Below are positions 5,829 through 14,384 of a stretch of DNA of 56,110 nt, one piece after another; the first letter of the stretch is position 1, and each line of letters opens with the position of its first letter. Below the pieces are notes generated by a model. The model made no database searches. It worked only from the letters and a program-made list of their open reading frames with translations, and was not told the origin of the DNA. The DNA is from a virus, in the IMG/VR virus record IMGVR_UViG_3300047550_002572, positions 1-56,110 of that record; one strand, 5' to 3'. The translations under genes and the position numbers were made by a program.

Positions 5829-6602
5829 ATGTATCACGTTGTTATGTACTCAGGGGGAATTGGGTCTTGGGCTGCGGCCAAAAGGGTGGCCGCGCAGCAC
5901 GGGACTGACAAATTGGTGATGCTGTTTTCAGACACCAAGACCGAAGACGAAGACCTGTATCGGTTCCTTAAAGAGTCCTGTCAAAACGTCGGGGGCCGTA
6001 TCAAGATCATTGCAGACGGCAGAGACGTGTGGGAAGTGTTCAATGACGTTCGATTTTTGGGCAACAGTCGCATAGACCCGTGTTCTAGAATTCTGAAGCG
6101 GGATCTTTGCCGAAAGTGGGTGGACAAGAACTTTTCCACTTGCCCCGACCAAGTTCGTTTGTACGTTGGAATCGACTGGACAGAGGGGCACCGCATGAAG
6201 AACATTGTACAGAATTGGGAGCCTTACCAAGTTGAAGCTCCAATGTTGTCGCCTCCTCATCTCACAAAAAAGGCGATGCTGGCGATGCTAGAAGCGGAAG
6301 GTATAACCCCTCCTCGTCTGTACGGGATGGGTTTCAGCCACAACAATTGCGGCGGCTTTTGCATCAAGTCGGGACAGGCACAGTTCGAGTTGCTTCTGAA
6401 GTCGTTCCCCGAGCGGTACGCCTATCATGAGCAGAAGGAACGAGAGATTAGAGAAAAGCTTAACAAAAACGTAAGTATATTGCGGCATCACAGCGGGCCT
6501 GACAAAGGCAAGCCTTGGACACTAGAAGACTTCCGAAAGAATCTTGAGTGCAAAGGAAGCTTTGACAAGACTGAGTGGGGCGGCTGCGGCTGCTTTATCT
6601 AG
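5829..6602 (+). CDS. PAPS-reductase-like PP-loop protein
   Basis: A 257-residue protein of the phosphoadenosine-phosphosulfate reductase/PP-loop ATPase superfamily. The nucleotide loop YSGGIGSWAAAKR lies at residues about 7-19. Downstream are DPCSRILKRDLCRKW, NNCGGFC with paired Cys, and a C-terminal GGCGCF. ATG 5829 is chosen, with GGAGGG just upstream. Enzymes of this superfamily activate or transfer sulfur, as in APS/PAPS reduction and DndC-type DNA phosphorothioation. No other Dnd or sulfur genes are visible, so the substrate is unknown; nucleic-acid modification or metabolic takeover are both possible. Confidence 0.8.
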   Translation: MYHVVMYSGGIGSWAAAKRVAAQHGTDKLVMLFSDTKTEDEDLYRFLKESCQNVGGRIKIIADGRDVWEVFNDVRFLGNSRIDPCSRILKRDLCRKWVDKNFSTCPDQVRLYVGIDWTEGHRMKNIVQNWEPYQVEAPMLSPPHLTKKAMLAMLEAEGITPPRLYGMGFSHNNCGGFCIKSGQAQFELLLKSFPERYAYHEQKEREIREKLNKNVSILRHHSGPDKGKPWTLEDFRKNLECKGSFDKTEWGGCGCFI

Positions 6603-6611
6603 GAGGCTTAC

Positions 6612-9092
6612 ATGGACTACCCCGCTAATTGCCAGGTCTGTGAGCTCTACAAGACCTGCAAGACGTACAAGCAGCCGCGCCACGCGACCCAGCGCAAGGT
6701 AGACATCCTGCTTGTGGGGGCGACGCCCGCCGACAGCCAGTTCGGCATCATGTCCGATGGCGCAGGGGATTACTTGAAGACGTGGATGCAGTGGTGGGAT
6801 GGGCCGTGGGCATACACCACGGTGGTGAAGTGCGCCCCGCCCGACCGGCGGGAGCCCAAGCAGCACGAGGTGGAAGCCTGCCGCCGATACCTGCAAGAGG
6901 ACATCGAGCAGGCCGACCCAACGGTCATCGTCGCACTAGGCGGGGCTGCGTTGAAAGCGTTGTGGCCGGACGGGCCGACGAGCATCGTCAAGGCAAAAGG
7001 TGCCCCCATCCAGCTCGGCAATCGGTGGCTCATCGTCACCTACAGCCCCACGATGCATCTCAGTGGTCGGCAAGACCTGACTCCCGAGTACACCCGCGTG
7101 TTCGAGCTTGCCACTCAGATATGCGAAGGGCGGTATCTCACCGAGCGGCCAGACATCCGAGAGGTGCGAACGCAGGACGATTACCAGGCGATGCTCACGC
7201 AGGTGCAGGCTTCGCACGAGGTTGCCCTCGACGTGGAGAACCCCACGACCAGCTTTCACGACGACCCCACCCGATACACGTTCTGGATGACTGACCCCGC
7301 CGTGATCTGTCTCGGCGTGGGCACTGAACCGAAGAAGCCTGTGTGGGTGATGCGCCGACAGTGGATCACGGCAGACCTGCTGCGGTTGATTGCGAAGAAA
7401 CACATCGTGGGCGCAAACGTCAAGCACGACCTGACCGCACTGGCGTGGGACGTGTGGCCGGGGTTCCTCGACGCCATCACCAGCATCGACGACACCATGC
7501 TGTGGCATGGCAGCCGCAATCAAGACGAGTGGGGCAACGGCCTGAAGGAGATGGCCGAGCGGTATCTTGGCGCCGCGAGCTGGGTCTGGCCGGTGCGACG
7601 AGCCCTCGACGCCGAGCGTGCTCGAGTGGTGGCCGCTCGGGGCGAGCAACGCAAACGTCAGCGCACGGCAGAGAAGCTGGGCCACCCGTTCAACGAGGAG
7701 CCCATCTCGTGGCCCACGTTTACCGACGTGGATTGGCCGACCCTCGTTGAGTACAACGGCAAGGACGTGTGGTACACGATGCGGCTGATTGCATACCTTC
7801 GCGAGAAGCTTGAACCCGCTGCGGTGTATCGGTCGCTTCTTGTCCCAGGCACACTGACGCTGGCTCGAATGGAGCTGGCGGGCGTGGGAGCCGACCCGTT
7901 GTGGCGTTCTGGTCTCGAAGTTGCGTTCACCGAGAAGGTGGAATATCTGCGACGGCGCTTGCACGAATTTCCCGAAGTGAAGCGCGTGTGCGTGAAGCAG
8001 GGCCTGACGTGCGAGCCTGACGCACCGAAGACCTGGTTTAACCCGAAAAGCCCACCCCACAAGGAGGCCCTGCTCGACGAGTGCAACGTCGAGGTGACCG
8101 AGACGACAGCGACGGGCCGTCCTAAGACCGACAAGCGGGTGGTAGCCGAACTGATCACGCAGGGATACACGGTTTGGAAGTACGTCCAGGCCCTGACGCA
8201 GACGCGAGACAGGCTGTCCAAGTTTGTGATCCCGTTGGCGCATCACATCGCACGGGACAATCGGATTCATCCCAACTTCAAAGCCATCAAGGTGCAGACC
8301 AGTTCTGACGTGGGGGCTGACTACAGCGGGGGCGCAGAGACGGGGCGCATGGCTGTGAGCGATCCTGCCATGCACAACAACGTCAAAGACGCCATCTTCC
8401 GAAGGATGTTTGTCGCCGCGCCAGGGTGCGTGCTGCTGGAGATGGACCACAGCGCAATCGAGGTGCGAGTTGTGGCCTGGTTGTCCGATTGCCGATCACT
8501 GGCGGCAATGTTCAGCACGGGCCGAGACGTGTACGTTCAAATGGCCGAGAAGATGTTCAAGAAGAAAGGGCTGACGAAAAAGAGCCCTGAGCGGGACTTG
8601 GCAAAGACGGGGACGCTGGCAAAGATTTATAGGCAGGGCGCGGCAGGGCTGGCGTCTCGAGCGGGGATCATGCTTCACGAGGCGGTGGATTTCCAGGCTC
8701 AGTTCGACCGAGACTTTCCCGAGCTCGAACAGTGGCAGCAGCATCTCATCAGCCTCGCTCGAAAGGGAGAGATGTACACGACGGTGTGGGGTCGGCAATG
8801 GACGTTCAGCCCCGACGCCAGAGACAACGAGATCGTGAATCGCCCCGTGCAGTCGAGCGCCACCGACTTGTGTTTCTGGCAGGCAATCAATGCGCCGCAC
8901 AAACCGCGGCTGCTGCTGTTCACGCACGACTCGCATCTCATTGAGGTGCGGGCCGAGGAAGCAAACGAGATGGCGAGGACACACAAAACCTGGATGGAAA
9001 ACCGAGACGTGTTACCAGTGCAGGTCACCGTGCCGCTGGTCGTCGAGGTGAAACAAGGCTTGAATCTGGGCCGCATGGAGGTGCGAGAGTGA
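6612..9092 (+). CDS. Family A DNA polymerase with N-terminal uracil-DNA-glycosylase-like domain
   Basis: An 826-residue replicative polymerase. Residues 1-175 match family 4 UDG: Cys7, Cys10 and Cys90 in Fe-S positions, VGATPADSQFG near 35 and TTVVKCAPPDRREP at 69-82. The usual HPx motif reads TYSPTMHL at 143-150, lacking the histidine. A 3'-5' exonuclease follows (VALDVEN 204-210, GANVKHDL, and YNGKD for motif III). The polymerase has motif A LLEMDHSAIEVRV, motif B R-x3-K-x3-L-x3-Y and motif C FTHDSHLIEV. The residue matching E. coli Phe762 is Leu. GGAGG precedes ATG 6612. The UDG part may be inactive or only bind uracil. Confidence 0.92.
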   Translation: MDYPANCQVCELYKTCKTYKQPRHATQRKVDILLVGATPADSQFGIMSDGAGDYLKTWMQWWDGPWAYTTVVKCAPPDRREPKQHEVEACRRYLQEDIEQADPTVIVALGGAALKALWPDGPTSIVKAKGAPIQLGNRWLIVTYSPTMHLSGRQDLTPEYTRVFELATQICEGRYLTERPDIREVRTQDDYQAMLTQVQASHEVALDVENPTTSFHDDPTRYTFWMTDPAVICLGVGTEPKKPVWVMRRQWITADLLRLIAKKHIVGANVKHDLTALAWDVWPGFLDAITSIDDTMLWHGSRNQDEWGNGLKEMAERYLGAASWVWPVRRALDAERARVVAARGEQRKRQRTAEKLGHPFNEEPISWPTFTDVDWPTLVEYNGKDVWYTMRLIAYLREKLEPAAVYRSLLVPGTLTLARMELAGVGADPLWRSGLEVAFTEKVEYLRRRLHEFPEVKRVCVKQGLTCEPDAPKTWFNPKSPPHKEALLDECNVEVTETTATGRPKTDKRVVAELITQGYTVWKYVQALTQTRDRLSKFVIPLAHHIARDNRIHPNFKAIKVQTSSDVGADYSGGAETGRMAVSDPAMHNNVKDAIFRRMFVAAPGCVLLEMDHSAIEVRVVAWLSDCRSLAAMFSTGRDVYVQMAEKMFKKKGLTKKSPERDLAKTGTLAKIYRQGAAGLASRAGIMLHEAVDFQAQFDRDFPELEQWQQHLISLARKGEMYTTVWGRQWTFSPDARDNEIVNRPVQSSATDLCFWQAINAPHKPRLLLFTHDSHLIEVRAEEANEMARTHKTWMENRDVLPVQVTVPLVVEVKQGLNLGRMEVRE

Positions 9093-9415
9093 GTTACGTC
9101 AGGGAGAAACCTATCATACGTCGGTCGGACCGACATGAGTTTCGGTTCTACCCCACGACCGGCGTCATACGAATTGTCCCGTTGACCGTGCAGTACGGCG
9201 AGATCGTACCGGCCGCTCGAGGCGGGGTGACGCTGAAGCGAAAGGACCTGCAGCGCGGGGGTGTGGACGCACTGGAAGTGCTGGTCGCATTGTTGAACGA
9301 GTGGAGACCCAAGCGCGGGCAGCTCGGCACCGCAACTGATCAACAGGTGGAGGCGATGAGAAAAGATGCCGCAGCCCGACGACACATCATGCAGCAGGTC
9401 ATCGACCCGTCCTAG
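9089..9415 (+). CDS. Hypothetical protein, 108 residues
   Basis: Starts at GTG 9089, overlapping the polymerase stop (GTGA), so translation is probably coupled. The N-terminal half looks beta-rich (HEFRFYPTTGVIRIVPLTVQ). The C-terminal half is helical and charged (ALEVLVALLNEWRPK, QQVEAMRKDAAARRH). No family was recognised. The tight link to the polymerase gene suggests a replication accessory role. Confidence 0.75.
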   Translation: MSYVREKPIIRRSDRHEFRFYPTTGVIRIVPLTVQYGEIVPAARGGVTLKRKDLQRGGVDALEVLVALLNEWRPKRGQLGTATDQQVEAMRKDAAARRHIMQQVIDPS

Positions 9416-9608
9416 CATCGTCGCCCAGACGGTGGTGGACATCCTGCGGGTGAACCTGCCGCGGCTGTCTCGTCGCAGCGGGGTAGATCCCCCTAAGCTG
9501 AGTCGCAAGCAGCGAGACGCATTGTCGATGCTGTTCATTTCGGCGTATGCCGAAGCGGTCGCAGCCGATGAGCGAAGAAAGATGCTAGAGGGTATTGACA
9601 CCCTATGA
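9366..9608 (+). CDS. Hypothetical basic protein, 80 residues
   Basis: Overlaps the previous gene by 50 bases if ATG 9366 is used; GTG codons at 9432 or 9435 would reduce the overlap. The C-terminal part (KLSRKQRDALSMLFISAYAEAVAADERRKMLEGI) is clearly coding-like and helical. The promoter for the next gene overlaps its last codons. Function unknown. Confidence 0.55.
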   Translation: MPQPDDTSCSRSSTRPSIVAQTVVDILRVNLPRLSRRSGVDPPKLSRKQRDALSMLFISAYAEAVAADERRKMLEGIDTL

Positions 9609-9623
9609 ATGTTCAAGTAGGAT
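9595..9623 (+). promoter_or_regulatory. Sigma-70-type promoter
   Basis: TTGACA at 9595-9600, a 17-base spacer and TAGGAT at 9618-9623. It lies directly before the gene at 9647 and would drive the SSB/RecA/helicase block. Confidence 0.8.
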
Positions 9624-9646
9624 ACCTTTTAGAGAGGTGAATTCAA

Positions 9647-10045
9647 ATGAGTGACGAGTTCTACAACAACCTGAGCATCGCACCTGAACAGGAGACCGAC
9701 GCGGCACGGACGGTCGCTTCGGAGTACATGGCCGAGGCTGACAAGAAGATTCGCGTCGACGCGAAACTGGTAGTCGTGCAACGTCGGCTGGACAACCGAA
9801 AGAACGATCTTTTCCTGCGATTCAAAGAGGAAAAGGAAGCGGGAAACAAAGCCCTCACTGAGGCCGCCATTCAGGCGGCAATCAGCGTGGACCAGATCGT
9901 GTCTTCGCTGCAGGAGCAGGTGGACACGCTGAAGCTGGCGTCGGTGCGCCAGTACCACCGGTTGGAGGCCGTGCGGATCAAAGCCGACAGCCTTCGTATG
10001 TTGATGTCTTCACTGACCGCCGAGCGTCGCTACGCCGGTCAGTAA
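9647..10045 (+). CDS. Coiled-coil protein of unknown function
   Basis: A 132-residue, almost entirely helical and charged protein with heptad-like patterns (residues about 40-70 and 85-120). AGAGAGGTG precedes ATG 9647 and a strong promoter lies just upstream, so it should be well expressed. It precedes the SSB-like and RecA genes. A recombination mediator or structural accessory is possible, but no family was recognised. Confidence 0.8.
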   Translation: MSDEFYNNLSIAPEQETDAARTVASEYMAEADKKIRVDAKLVVVQRRLDNRKNDLFLRFKEEKEAGNKALTEAAIQAAISVDQIVSSLQEQVDTLKLASVRQYHRLEAVRIKADSLRMLMSSLTAERRYAGQ

Positions 10046-10069
10046 CACGAGAAAGCGAGAGTAAACGCA

Positions 10070-10912
10070 ATGCCTGGTTTCAATCTGAAAGGTCTGTCGG
10101 CTAGTCTTGACGACCAGCGTATCAGCAACTTCAAGAAGACCTATGGCGGTCTCGGAAGCGGCGACTTTAAGTACAAGCCGATCTACTGGTCGGCTTTGTC
10201 CGACGGCGCGTACAAGGTGCGCCTTGCCCCGAAGCACCCTTCTAAGTGCCCGCAGGGGTTTGTCCGACTCGCCACACACCGAATCGAGCACCGTGTGGGC
10301 GAGAAGTGGGCAGAAATAATCTGCACCTACAAGCCCGGCGTCGAAGGCGCCGAGTGCTATGTGTGCGACATCATGGAGGCCGTGCAGGACGAACTTTCTA
10401 CGTTCAGCAAGGACGTGCAGGCCGCGTTGATGCAGATGAACCCCCGCCAGCTCTTTCTTTTTCCTTCCCTTATCACCGCCAAGCCCGACCCGAAGTTCGT
10501 GCCGACCGATGCCCGCAAATACGCGCCGTGGGTGCCCGACGATCAGGCGCGGCAGGGCGCCATCCTGCAGCTCGAAGGCAAGCGGGTCTTGGCGGCACTC
10601 TTTGACGTGTTGAAGGAGTACCCTGACGCCAACGATGTCGATGAGGGGTACTGGCTTCAGATCACCAAGATGGGCAAGGAGACGCCCATTGTCCGCGCGG
10701 CGCGGGCTGCATCCGAACTGACGCCCAGCGAGGCTGAACTCATGAGCGACAAGGACTACCCCGTCCTCCACCCCATACCCAAGTTCATGTCGAAGTCGCT
10801 CCGAGAGCTCGACTACAACGGGCAGAAGTCGTTCATTGCGGGGTGCTGGTGGGCCAGCGAAGTCATTGCCGACGAGAACGAAGCCGCTGATATGGAAGAC
10901 ATCGACCTGTGA
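10070..10912 (+). CDS. Single-stranded-DNA-binding protein, gp32-like
   Basis: A 280-residue protein with the general plan of T4 gp32-like SSBs. It has a basic N-terminus (FKKTYGG), a core with a probable zinc site (Cys60, H-x-IEH, and CYVC near 103-106), and an acidic C-terminal tail ending ENEAADMEDIDL, the usual docking tail for replication partners. It lies directly before RecA and overlaps its GTG start. The assignment rests on layout, tail and neighbours rather than a clear signature motif. Confidence 0.7.
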   Translation: MPGFNLKGLSASLDDQRISNFKKTYGGLGSGDFKYKPIYWSALSDGAYKVRLAPKHPSKCPQGFVRLATHRIEHRVGEKWAEIICTYKPGVEGAECYVCDIMEAVQDELSTFSKDVQAALMQMNPRQLFLFPSLITAKPDPKFVPTDARKYAPWVPDDQARQGAILQLEGKRVLAALFDVLKEYPDANDVDEGYWLQITKMGKETPIVRAARAASELTPSEAELMSDKDYPVLHPIPKFMSKSLRELDYNGQKSFIAGCWWASEVIADENEAADMEDIDL

Positions 10913-11892
10913 GCAAGACCCTTCTCGCCAAGCTAGACAAGATCATTGGCGATGATAGCGGCCGGTTTCGGTCCATCACCTGGTGGGCCGACACTGGCTG
11001 CGATCTGCTCAACTGGGCAATCCACCCCGATGGAGCGGGGCTGCCGGGAGGGCGCATCGTCGAGGTGTACGGCAAGAACAGCTCGGGCAAATCGGCGCTC
11101 GCACTGCACGTCTGCCGTTGGGCGCAGAAGCAGGGCGGGTCGGTGTACTACATCGACACCGAGCCTGGGCTGTCGCTGGAGTGGGCAACAAAGATCGGCG
11201 TGGACACCGAGTCCATGTGGGTCGATACCCCCGCAAGTCTTGAGCAGGCGCTAGCCTGCATCGAGGCGATTGTGGACGACCGTCTCACGGCGGTCGAGCC
11301 CACCGTCATCGTCCTCGACAGCCTCGCCGCTGTCGGCACTGACGCGGCGCTGGAGCGCAACACGCTGAAGGACAGCACCCCCATCGGAGATGTTGCCCGT
11401 CTGATGTCAGGGTGGCTTCGGAACAAAGGCGTGCCTCGTAAGATTCGGGATAGCAAGATTTGCTTGCTCATCCTGAACCAGACGCGAGAGAAGGTGGGAG
11501 TGTTGTTCGGTTCTCCTGAGACCACGCCTGGTGGACAGGCCGTGCCGTTCGCGGCTTGGCTACGTCTGCGGGTGGACCGCAAGGAAGACATCAAGCCTAG
11601 CAGCGGTGAGCCTCTCGGCTATTTCTGCGAGGTGAAGATCATCAAGAGCAAAGTCAACAAGCCGCACCAGAAGGTGTCGTTCCCTGTGTACTGGGGGTTT
11701 GGGATCGACAATCCGATGGCGCTTCTGCTTTACCTCCAGAACCAGAAAGTGGTCCCCGCCGAGGGGGCCTACATAACGTGGAACGGCCAGAAGACGACGA
11801 AACGCAAGATGCGCGATCAGATGCTGGCTGACCGTGAGCTTTACGAAGAGGTCCGCGCCGCCGTGCGGGACCACATCAGAAAGGGGTGGTAA
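10909..11892 (+). CDS. RecA-like recombinase
   Basis: A 327-residue RecA/UvsX-type ATPase starting at GTG 10909 (GTGA overlap). The Walker A motif is GKNSSGKS at 55-62, the Walker B strand is TVIVLDSLAA near 132-141, and FGSPETTPGGQAVPFAAWLRLRV holds the loop region that contacts DNA. It should form filaments on single-stranded DNA for strand exchange and recombination-dependent replication, with the SSB before it and the SbcCD-like and RusA-like enzymes downstream. Confidence 0.92.
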   Translation: MSKTLLAKLDKIIGDDSGRFRSITWWADTGCDLLNWAIHPDGAGLPGGRIVEVYGKNSSGKSALALHVCRWAQKQGGSVYYIDTEPGLSLEWATKIGVDTESMWVDTPASLEQALACIEAIVDDRLTAVEPTVIVLDSLAAVGTDAALERNTLKDSTPIGDVARLMSGWLRNKGVPRKIRDSKICLLILNQTREKVGVLFGSPETTPGGQAVPFAAWLRLRVDRKEDIKPSSGEPLGYFCEVKIIKSKVNKPHQKVSFPVYWGFGIDNPMALLLYLQNQKVVPAEGAYITWNGQKTTKRKMRDQMLADRELYEEVRAAVRDHIRKGW

Positions 11893-11896
11893 TACC

Positions 11897-12235
11897 GTGA
11901 GACGACCGAAGTGGGGAAAGTGGTGCCGCAGTCGCCGAAAGGCAAATGGAATGACAATGCGAGAGGTAGCGGCAGCGTCGGGAATCGACCCGTCCTATCT
12001 GACGCTCATTGAGAGGGACGGTTACGTCCCCAAGCTTCCGCTGGTCACTGCGTTGGCGAACGTGCTGACAGCAAAGAAGATCGAGCAGGACGAGCTGATG
12101 TTCCTGGCGGGGTACGCTCCGGCGAACATCTCACACGCAGAGATGATGGCCGCGCTAGACTTTATCTACGAGAGCAGGGGCGATGGAAAGCGCAGAACTG
12201 GAAGAGCGGGCACTCGCGTGGTGTCTCAGGACTGA
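11897..12235 (+). CDS. XRE-type helix-turn-helix protein
   Basis: A 112-residue protein. GTG 11897 is used since it follows RecA by four bases with GGGG upstream. Residues about 16-65 form a classic XRE/Cro helix-turn-helix (MTMREVAAASGIDPSYLTLI, then LVTALANVLTAKKIEQDELM). It probably acts as a repressor or switch regulator; its operator could be the palindrome at 4328-4351, but no link is shown. The end overlaps the next gene by 53 bases. Confidence 0.8.
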   Translation: MRRPKWGKWCRSRRKANGMTMREVAAASGIDPSYLTLIERDGYVPKLPLVTALANVLTAKKIEQDELMFLAGYAPANISHAEMMAALDFIYESRGDGKRRTGRAGTRVVSQD

Positions 12236-12662
12236 CGACGGCATGGCCCAGCTCGGGCCGTACCTTCGACCCGAGCACTTCGACGTAGACGCTTACAAGG
12301 CGTTGTACAAATTGGCACAGAGCGCGTGGCGAAAGCGCCGTGCGGTGCTGACCCAGCGAGAGCTCCTCTACCTCTGCGACAAGGCTTCTGCGCGTGTCGG
12401 CCCCGTGGCTGGTAGCACGTTCAAAGCTTACGTTACGAAGGTCTACGCGACCGACGTGACGGCCATCACCTACGACCATGTGGTGGAGAGCCTGACCCGC
12501 ACCGAGTTTGCGTCTCTTGCCGCCGATGCTGTTAGCCAGCCGGTGGACGAGTTTGTGGACGCAGTGCGCGGGAAGGTAGAGCTTCTCCACCCGCTACTGC
12601 AGGGCGCCACCGAGAAGGCTTTCCACAGCCTGGAAGATGCCTACCTCGGTGGACGAGCGTGA
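12183..12662 (+). CDS. DnaB helicase N-terminal domain (split helicase)
   Basis: A 159-residue protein matching the N-terminal domain of DnaB-type helicases: E-L-E-E-R-A-L at the start, LGPYLRPEHFDVDAYKALYK, and a helical body. It ends with EKAFHSLEDAYLGGRA just where the linker to the ATPase domain would begin. The ATPase is encoded in the +1 frame from 12637, overlapping by 26 bases. Either the helicase is made as two polypeptides, or a frameshift joins them. The domain normally mediates hexamer assembly and primase contact. Confidence 0.75.
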   Translation: MESAELEERALAWCLRTDDGMAQLGPYLRPEHFDVDAYKALYKLAQSAWRKRRAVLTQRELLYLCDKASARVGPVAGSTFKAYVTKVYATDVTAITYDHVVESLTRTEFASLAADAVSQPVDEFVDAVRGKVELLHPLLQGATEKAFHSLEDAYLGGRA

Positions 12663-13632
12663 GGGGCTTTCCCTCGGGTTCGACCGTATCGACCAGAAGA
12701 TTCGAGGGCGTAAGATGCTGCCAGGTGAGATGGTCGAGATCCTCGCCCTGACGAACGGCGGCAAGACTGCGTTCATGGTGGGGGCGCTCTGCTACAACCT
12801 GCTACGGCAGGGGAAGCGGGTGGCCTACTTCAGCCTTGACGTGGCAAAGGAAGAGATCGAGTCGAGGCTTTACGCTCGGATGACGGGCATGAGCCTGGAC
12901 GAACCGTTCACCAAGAAGGAGCGGGCGATGGCGGTGGCCGAGGCTCGAGCACGGTACGGGCTGAACCCGCAAGCTTGGACGGTCATCGAGGCCCCCGCAA
13001 TGAAGCACACGGTCGCTGGCTTGAAGCAGATCCTTCGGAACGTAGTGCAACGAACAGGGCCGATGGACGCCGTGTTCGTGGACTACGGGCAGCAGGTGAA
13101 GTCTACCAGCAAGTACGACAAGCAGTACGCAGCCGCAGGGGAGGTGTTCAGCGAGCTGCAGGGCTGGGCGAAAGAGGACGACTTTGTGTTGTTCACCGCT
13201 GCCCAGGTCCACCGAAAGGGCTACGACGAGGACATCATCACGTTGAAGAACATTGCAGACGGCTTCAACATGACGTGGCCCGCCCAGCTCATTCTGTCGG
13301 TGAATCAGACTCGAGACGAGCGCCGAGCAGGGGACGTGACCCCCGCTCGAATCGCCCTTCTCAAAAACACGAAGGGAAGGAGCCAGCTCGTGTACCCGTT
13401 CCGAGTTCAGTTTGCGACGATGGAATGGGAAGACGATCTGAGCCAGAACGTGGCTGAGATCGAAGGTGCCCCCAAGAAAGTGGAAGGCGGGGGCAATCGC
13501 CCCCCGAAAAGGGACGAGCAACCCGCCACCCCGATGATCCGACCCAAGCGCCCGATGTTGGGGCGTAGAGAGTATGACGACATGATCGTCGAGCAGGGAG
13601 AGAACAATGGCAGCGATGCGCCCAGTGATTGA
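12637..13632 (+). CDS. DnaB-like replicative helicase, ATPase domain
   Basis: A 331-residue RecA-fold helicase domain. It starts LSLGFDRIDQKIRGRKMLPG, the usual beginning of the DnaB C-terminal domain. The Walker A motif is ALTNGGKT at 37-44, Walker B VFVDYG at 146-151, and the arginine-finger motif KNTKGR at 243-248. The last 60 residues are a charged, Pro-rich tail. No DnaB N-terminal domain is in this frame; it lies in the preceding gene. The ribosome binding site (GGAAG) is weak, so expression may depend on coupling or frameshifting. It unwinds the fork ahead of the polymerase. Confidence 0.9.
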   Translation: MPTSVDEREGLSLGFDRIDQKIRGRKMLPGEMVEILALTNGGKTAFMVGALCYNLLRQGKRVAYFSLDVAKEEIESRLYARMTGMSLDEPFTKKERAMAVAEARARYGLNPQAWTVIEAPAMKHTVAGLKQILRNVVQRTGPMDAVFVDYGQQVKSTSKYDKQYAAAGEVFSELQGWAKEDDFVLFTAAQVHRKGYDEDIITLKNIADGFNMTWPAQLILSVNQTRDERRAGDVTPARIALLKNTKGRSQLVYPFRVQFATMEWEDDLSQNVAEIEGAPKKVEGGGNRPPKRDEQPATPMIRPKRPMLGRREYDDMIVEQGENNGSDAPSD

Positions 13633-13822
13633 GATGGACGTGGACACGTTCGCATTGAACGCAGACTACAACTCTGACATGTACCGGTACATCCAAACGA
13701 TTCCCAAGAAGCACAAGTACTATGACGTGGATAAGCGCCGATGGGAGTTTGACAACGAGTTCGTCGATGAGGTGGTTGAGAAAATCGCACAGTTCTACGG
13801 GCAAGCGCCCGAGATTCTGTAG
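13607..13822 (+). CDS. Hypothetical protein, 71 residues
   Basis: ATG 13607 follows GGGAGA and overlaps the helicase gene by 26 bases; ATG 13616 is an alternative. The sequence has aromatic and charged residues (MYRYIQTIPKKHKYYDVDKR, RWEFDNEFVDEVVEKI). The motif around KYYDVDKRRWEF resembles the short DNA-contacting HARP-like repeats found with SNF2 helicases, but this is a weak resemblance. Confidence 0.65.
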   Translation: MAAMRPVIEMDVDTFALNADYNSDMYRYIQTIPKKHKYYDVDKRRWEFDNEFVDEVVEKIAQFYGQAPEIL

Positions 13823-13831
13823 GAGGTTCCC

Positions 13832-13987
13832 GTGCCAGAAGAGCTGATTGAGCATCTGAACAAAGCCGCCGCCATTCTCACCGAGCTGATCGAACGAGAG
13901 ATACTGTGGTCTGGCGACGGTGATGTGCGTGAGTGGGCTATCGCCCACGAGAGAATAACAGGGAAGAAGGTGTTGCCCGATGAGTGA
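13832..13987 (+). CDS. Hypothetical protein, 51 residues
   Basis: Starts at GTG 13832 with an ideal AGGAGG upstream and ends eight bases into the next gene. It encodes a charged helical peptide (EELIEHLNKAAAILTELIER near the N-terminus). Unknown function, but the ribosome site, packing and codon use support a real gene. Confidence 0.65.
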   Translation: MPEELIEHLNKAAAILTELIEREILWSGDGDVREWAIAHERITGKKVLPDE

Positions 13988-14384
13988 GTTCTTCATCCAG
14001 AGTGATCTGGCGCGGGAAGAGAAAGAGATGGAGAAGGCCATCGCCGAGATGGGCGAGGCCACCATCAAGCGCGTTTACGAAGACGACGGCGACGACAAGC
14101 CGCTGGAAGGCGGTGTGGGCGAGCTCGAACGGTTGCTGCGCGTTGTCGCAAAGGACCCGAAAGGGTTCACCTACGGCAAGTACAGCGTTCTTAACCCGCA
14201 CGGCCACAAGGAGACCATCACCGACTTCGGTCGCGGTCGGATGACGTGCATGGGGTGCGGCTTCGAGACAGGCGTGATCTTCCTCCAGACGCACAGGTCC
14301 TGGGTCTACGAGTGCAACTGGCGATGCAAGAAGCTCTACTGGATTCCTCGAGACGTGGGTCTGCCCACGCTGGAACGCCAGTGA
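13980..14384 (+). CDS. Hypothetical protein with Cys motif
   Basis: A 134-residue protein with an acidic helical N-terminus (EEKEMEKAIAEMGEATIKRV) and a C-terminal region containing MTCMGCGFE and YECNWRCKKLYW, two Cys pairs that could hold zinc. It overlaps the methylase gene by GTGA. No family was recognised. Confidence 0.75.
   Translation: MSEFFIQSDLAREEKEMEKAIAEMGEATIKRVYEDDGDDKPLEGGVGELERLLRVVAKDPKGFTYGKYSVLNPHGHKETITDFGRGRMTCMGCGFETGVIFLQTHRSWVYECNWRCKKLYWIPRDVGLPTLERQ

Noticed and set aside
6936-8450. Long antisense open frame under the polymerase gene
   Set aside because: It is a mirror of the GC-rich polymerase codons, with no start signal and no recognisable protein.
12802-13647. 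Antisense open frame under the helicase gene
   Set aside because: Shadow of the DnaB-like coding sequence, with a His/Leu-rich, motif-free product.
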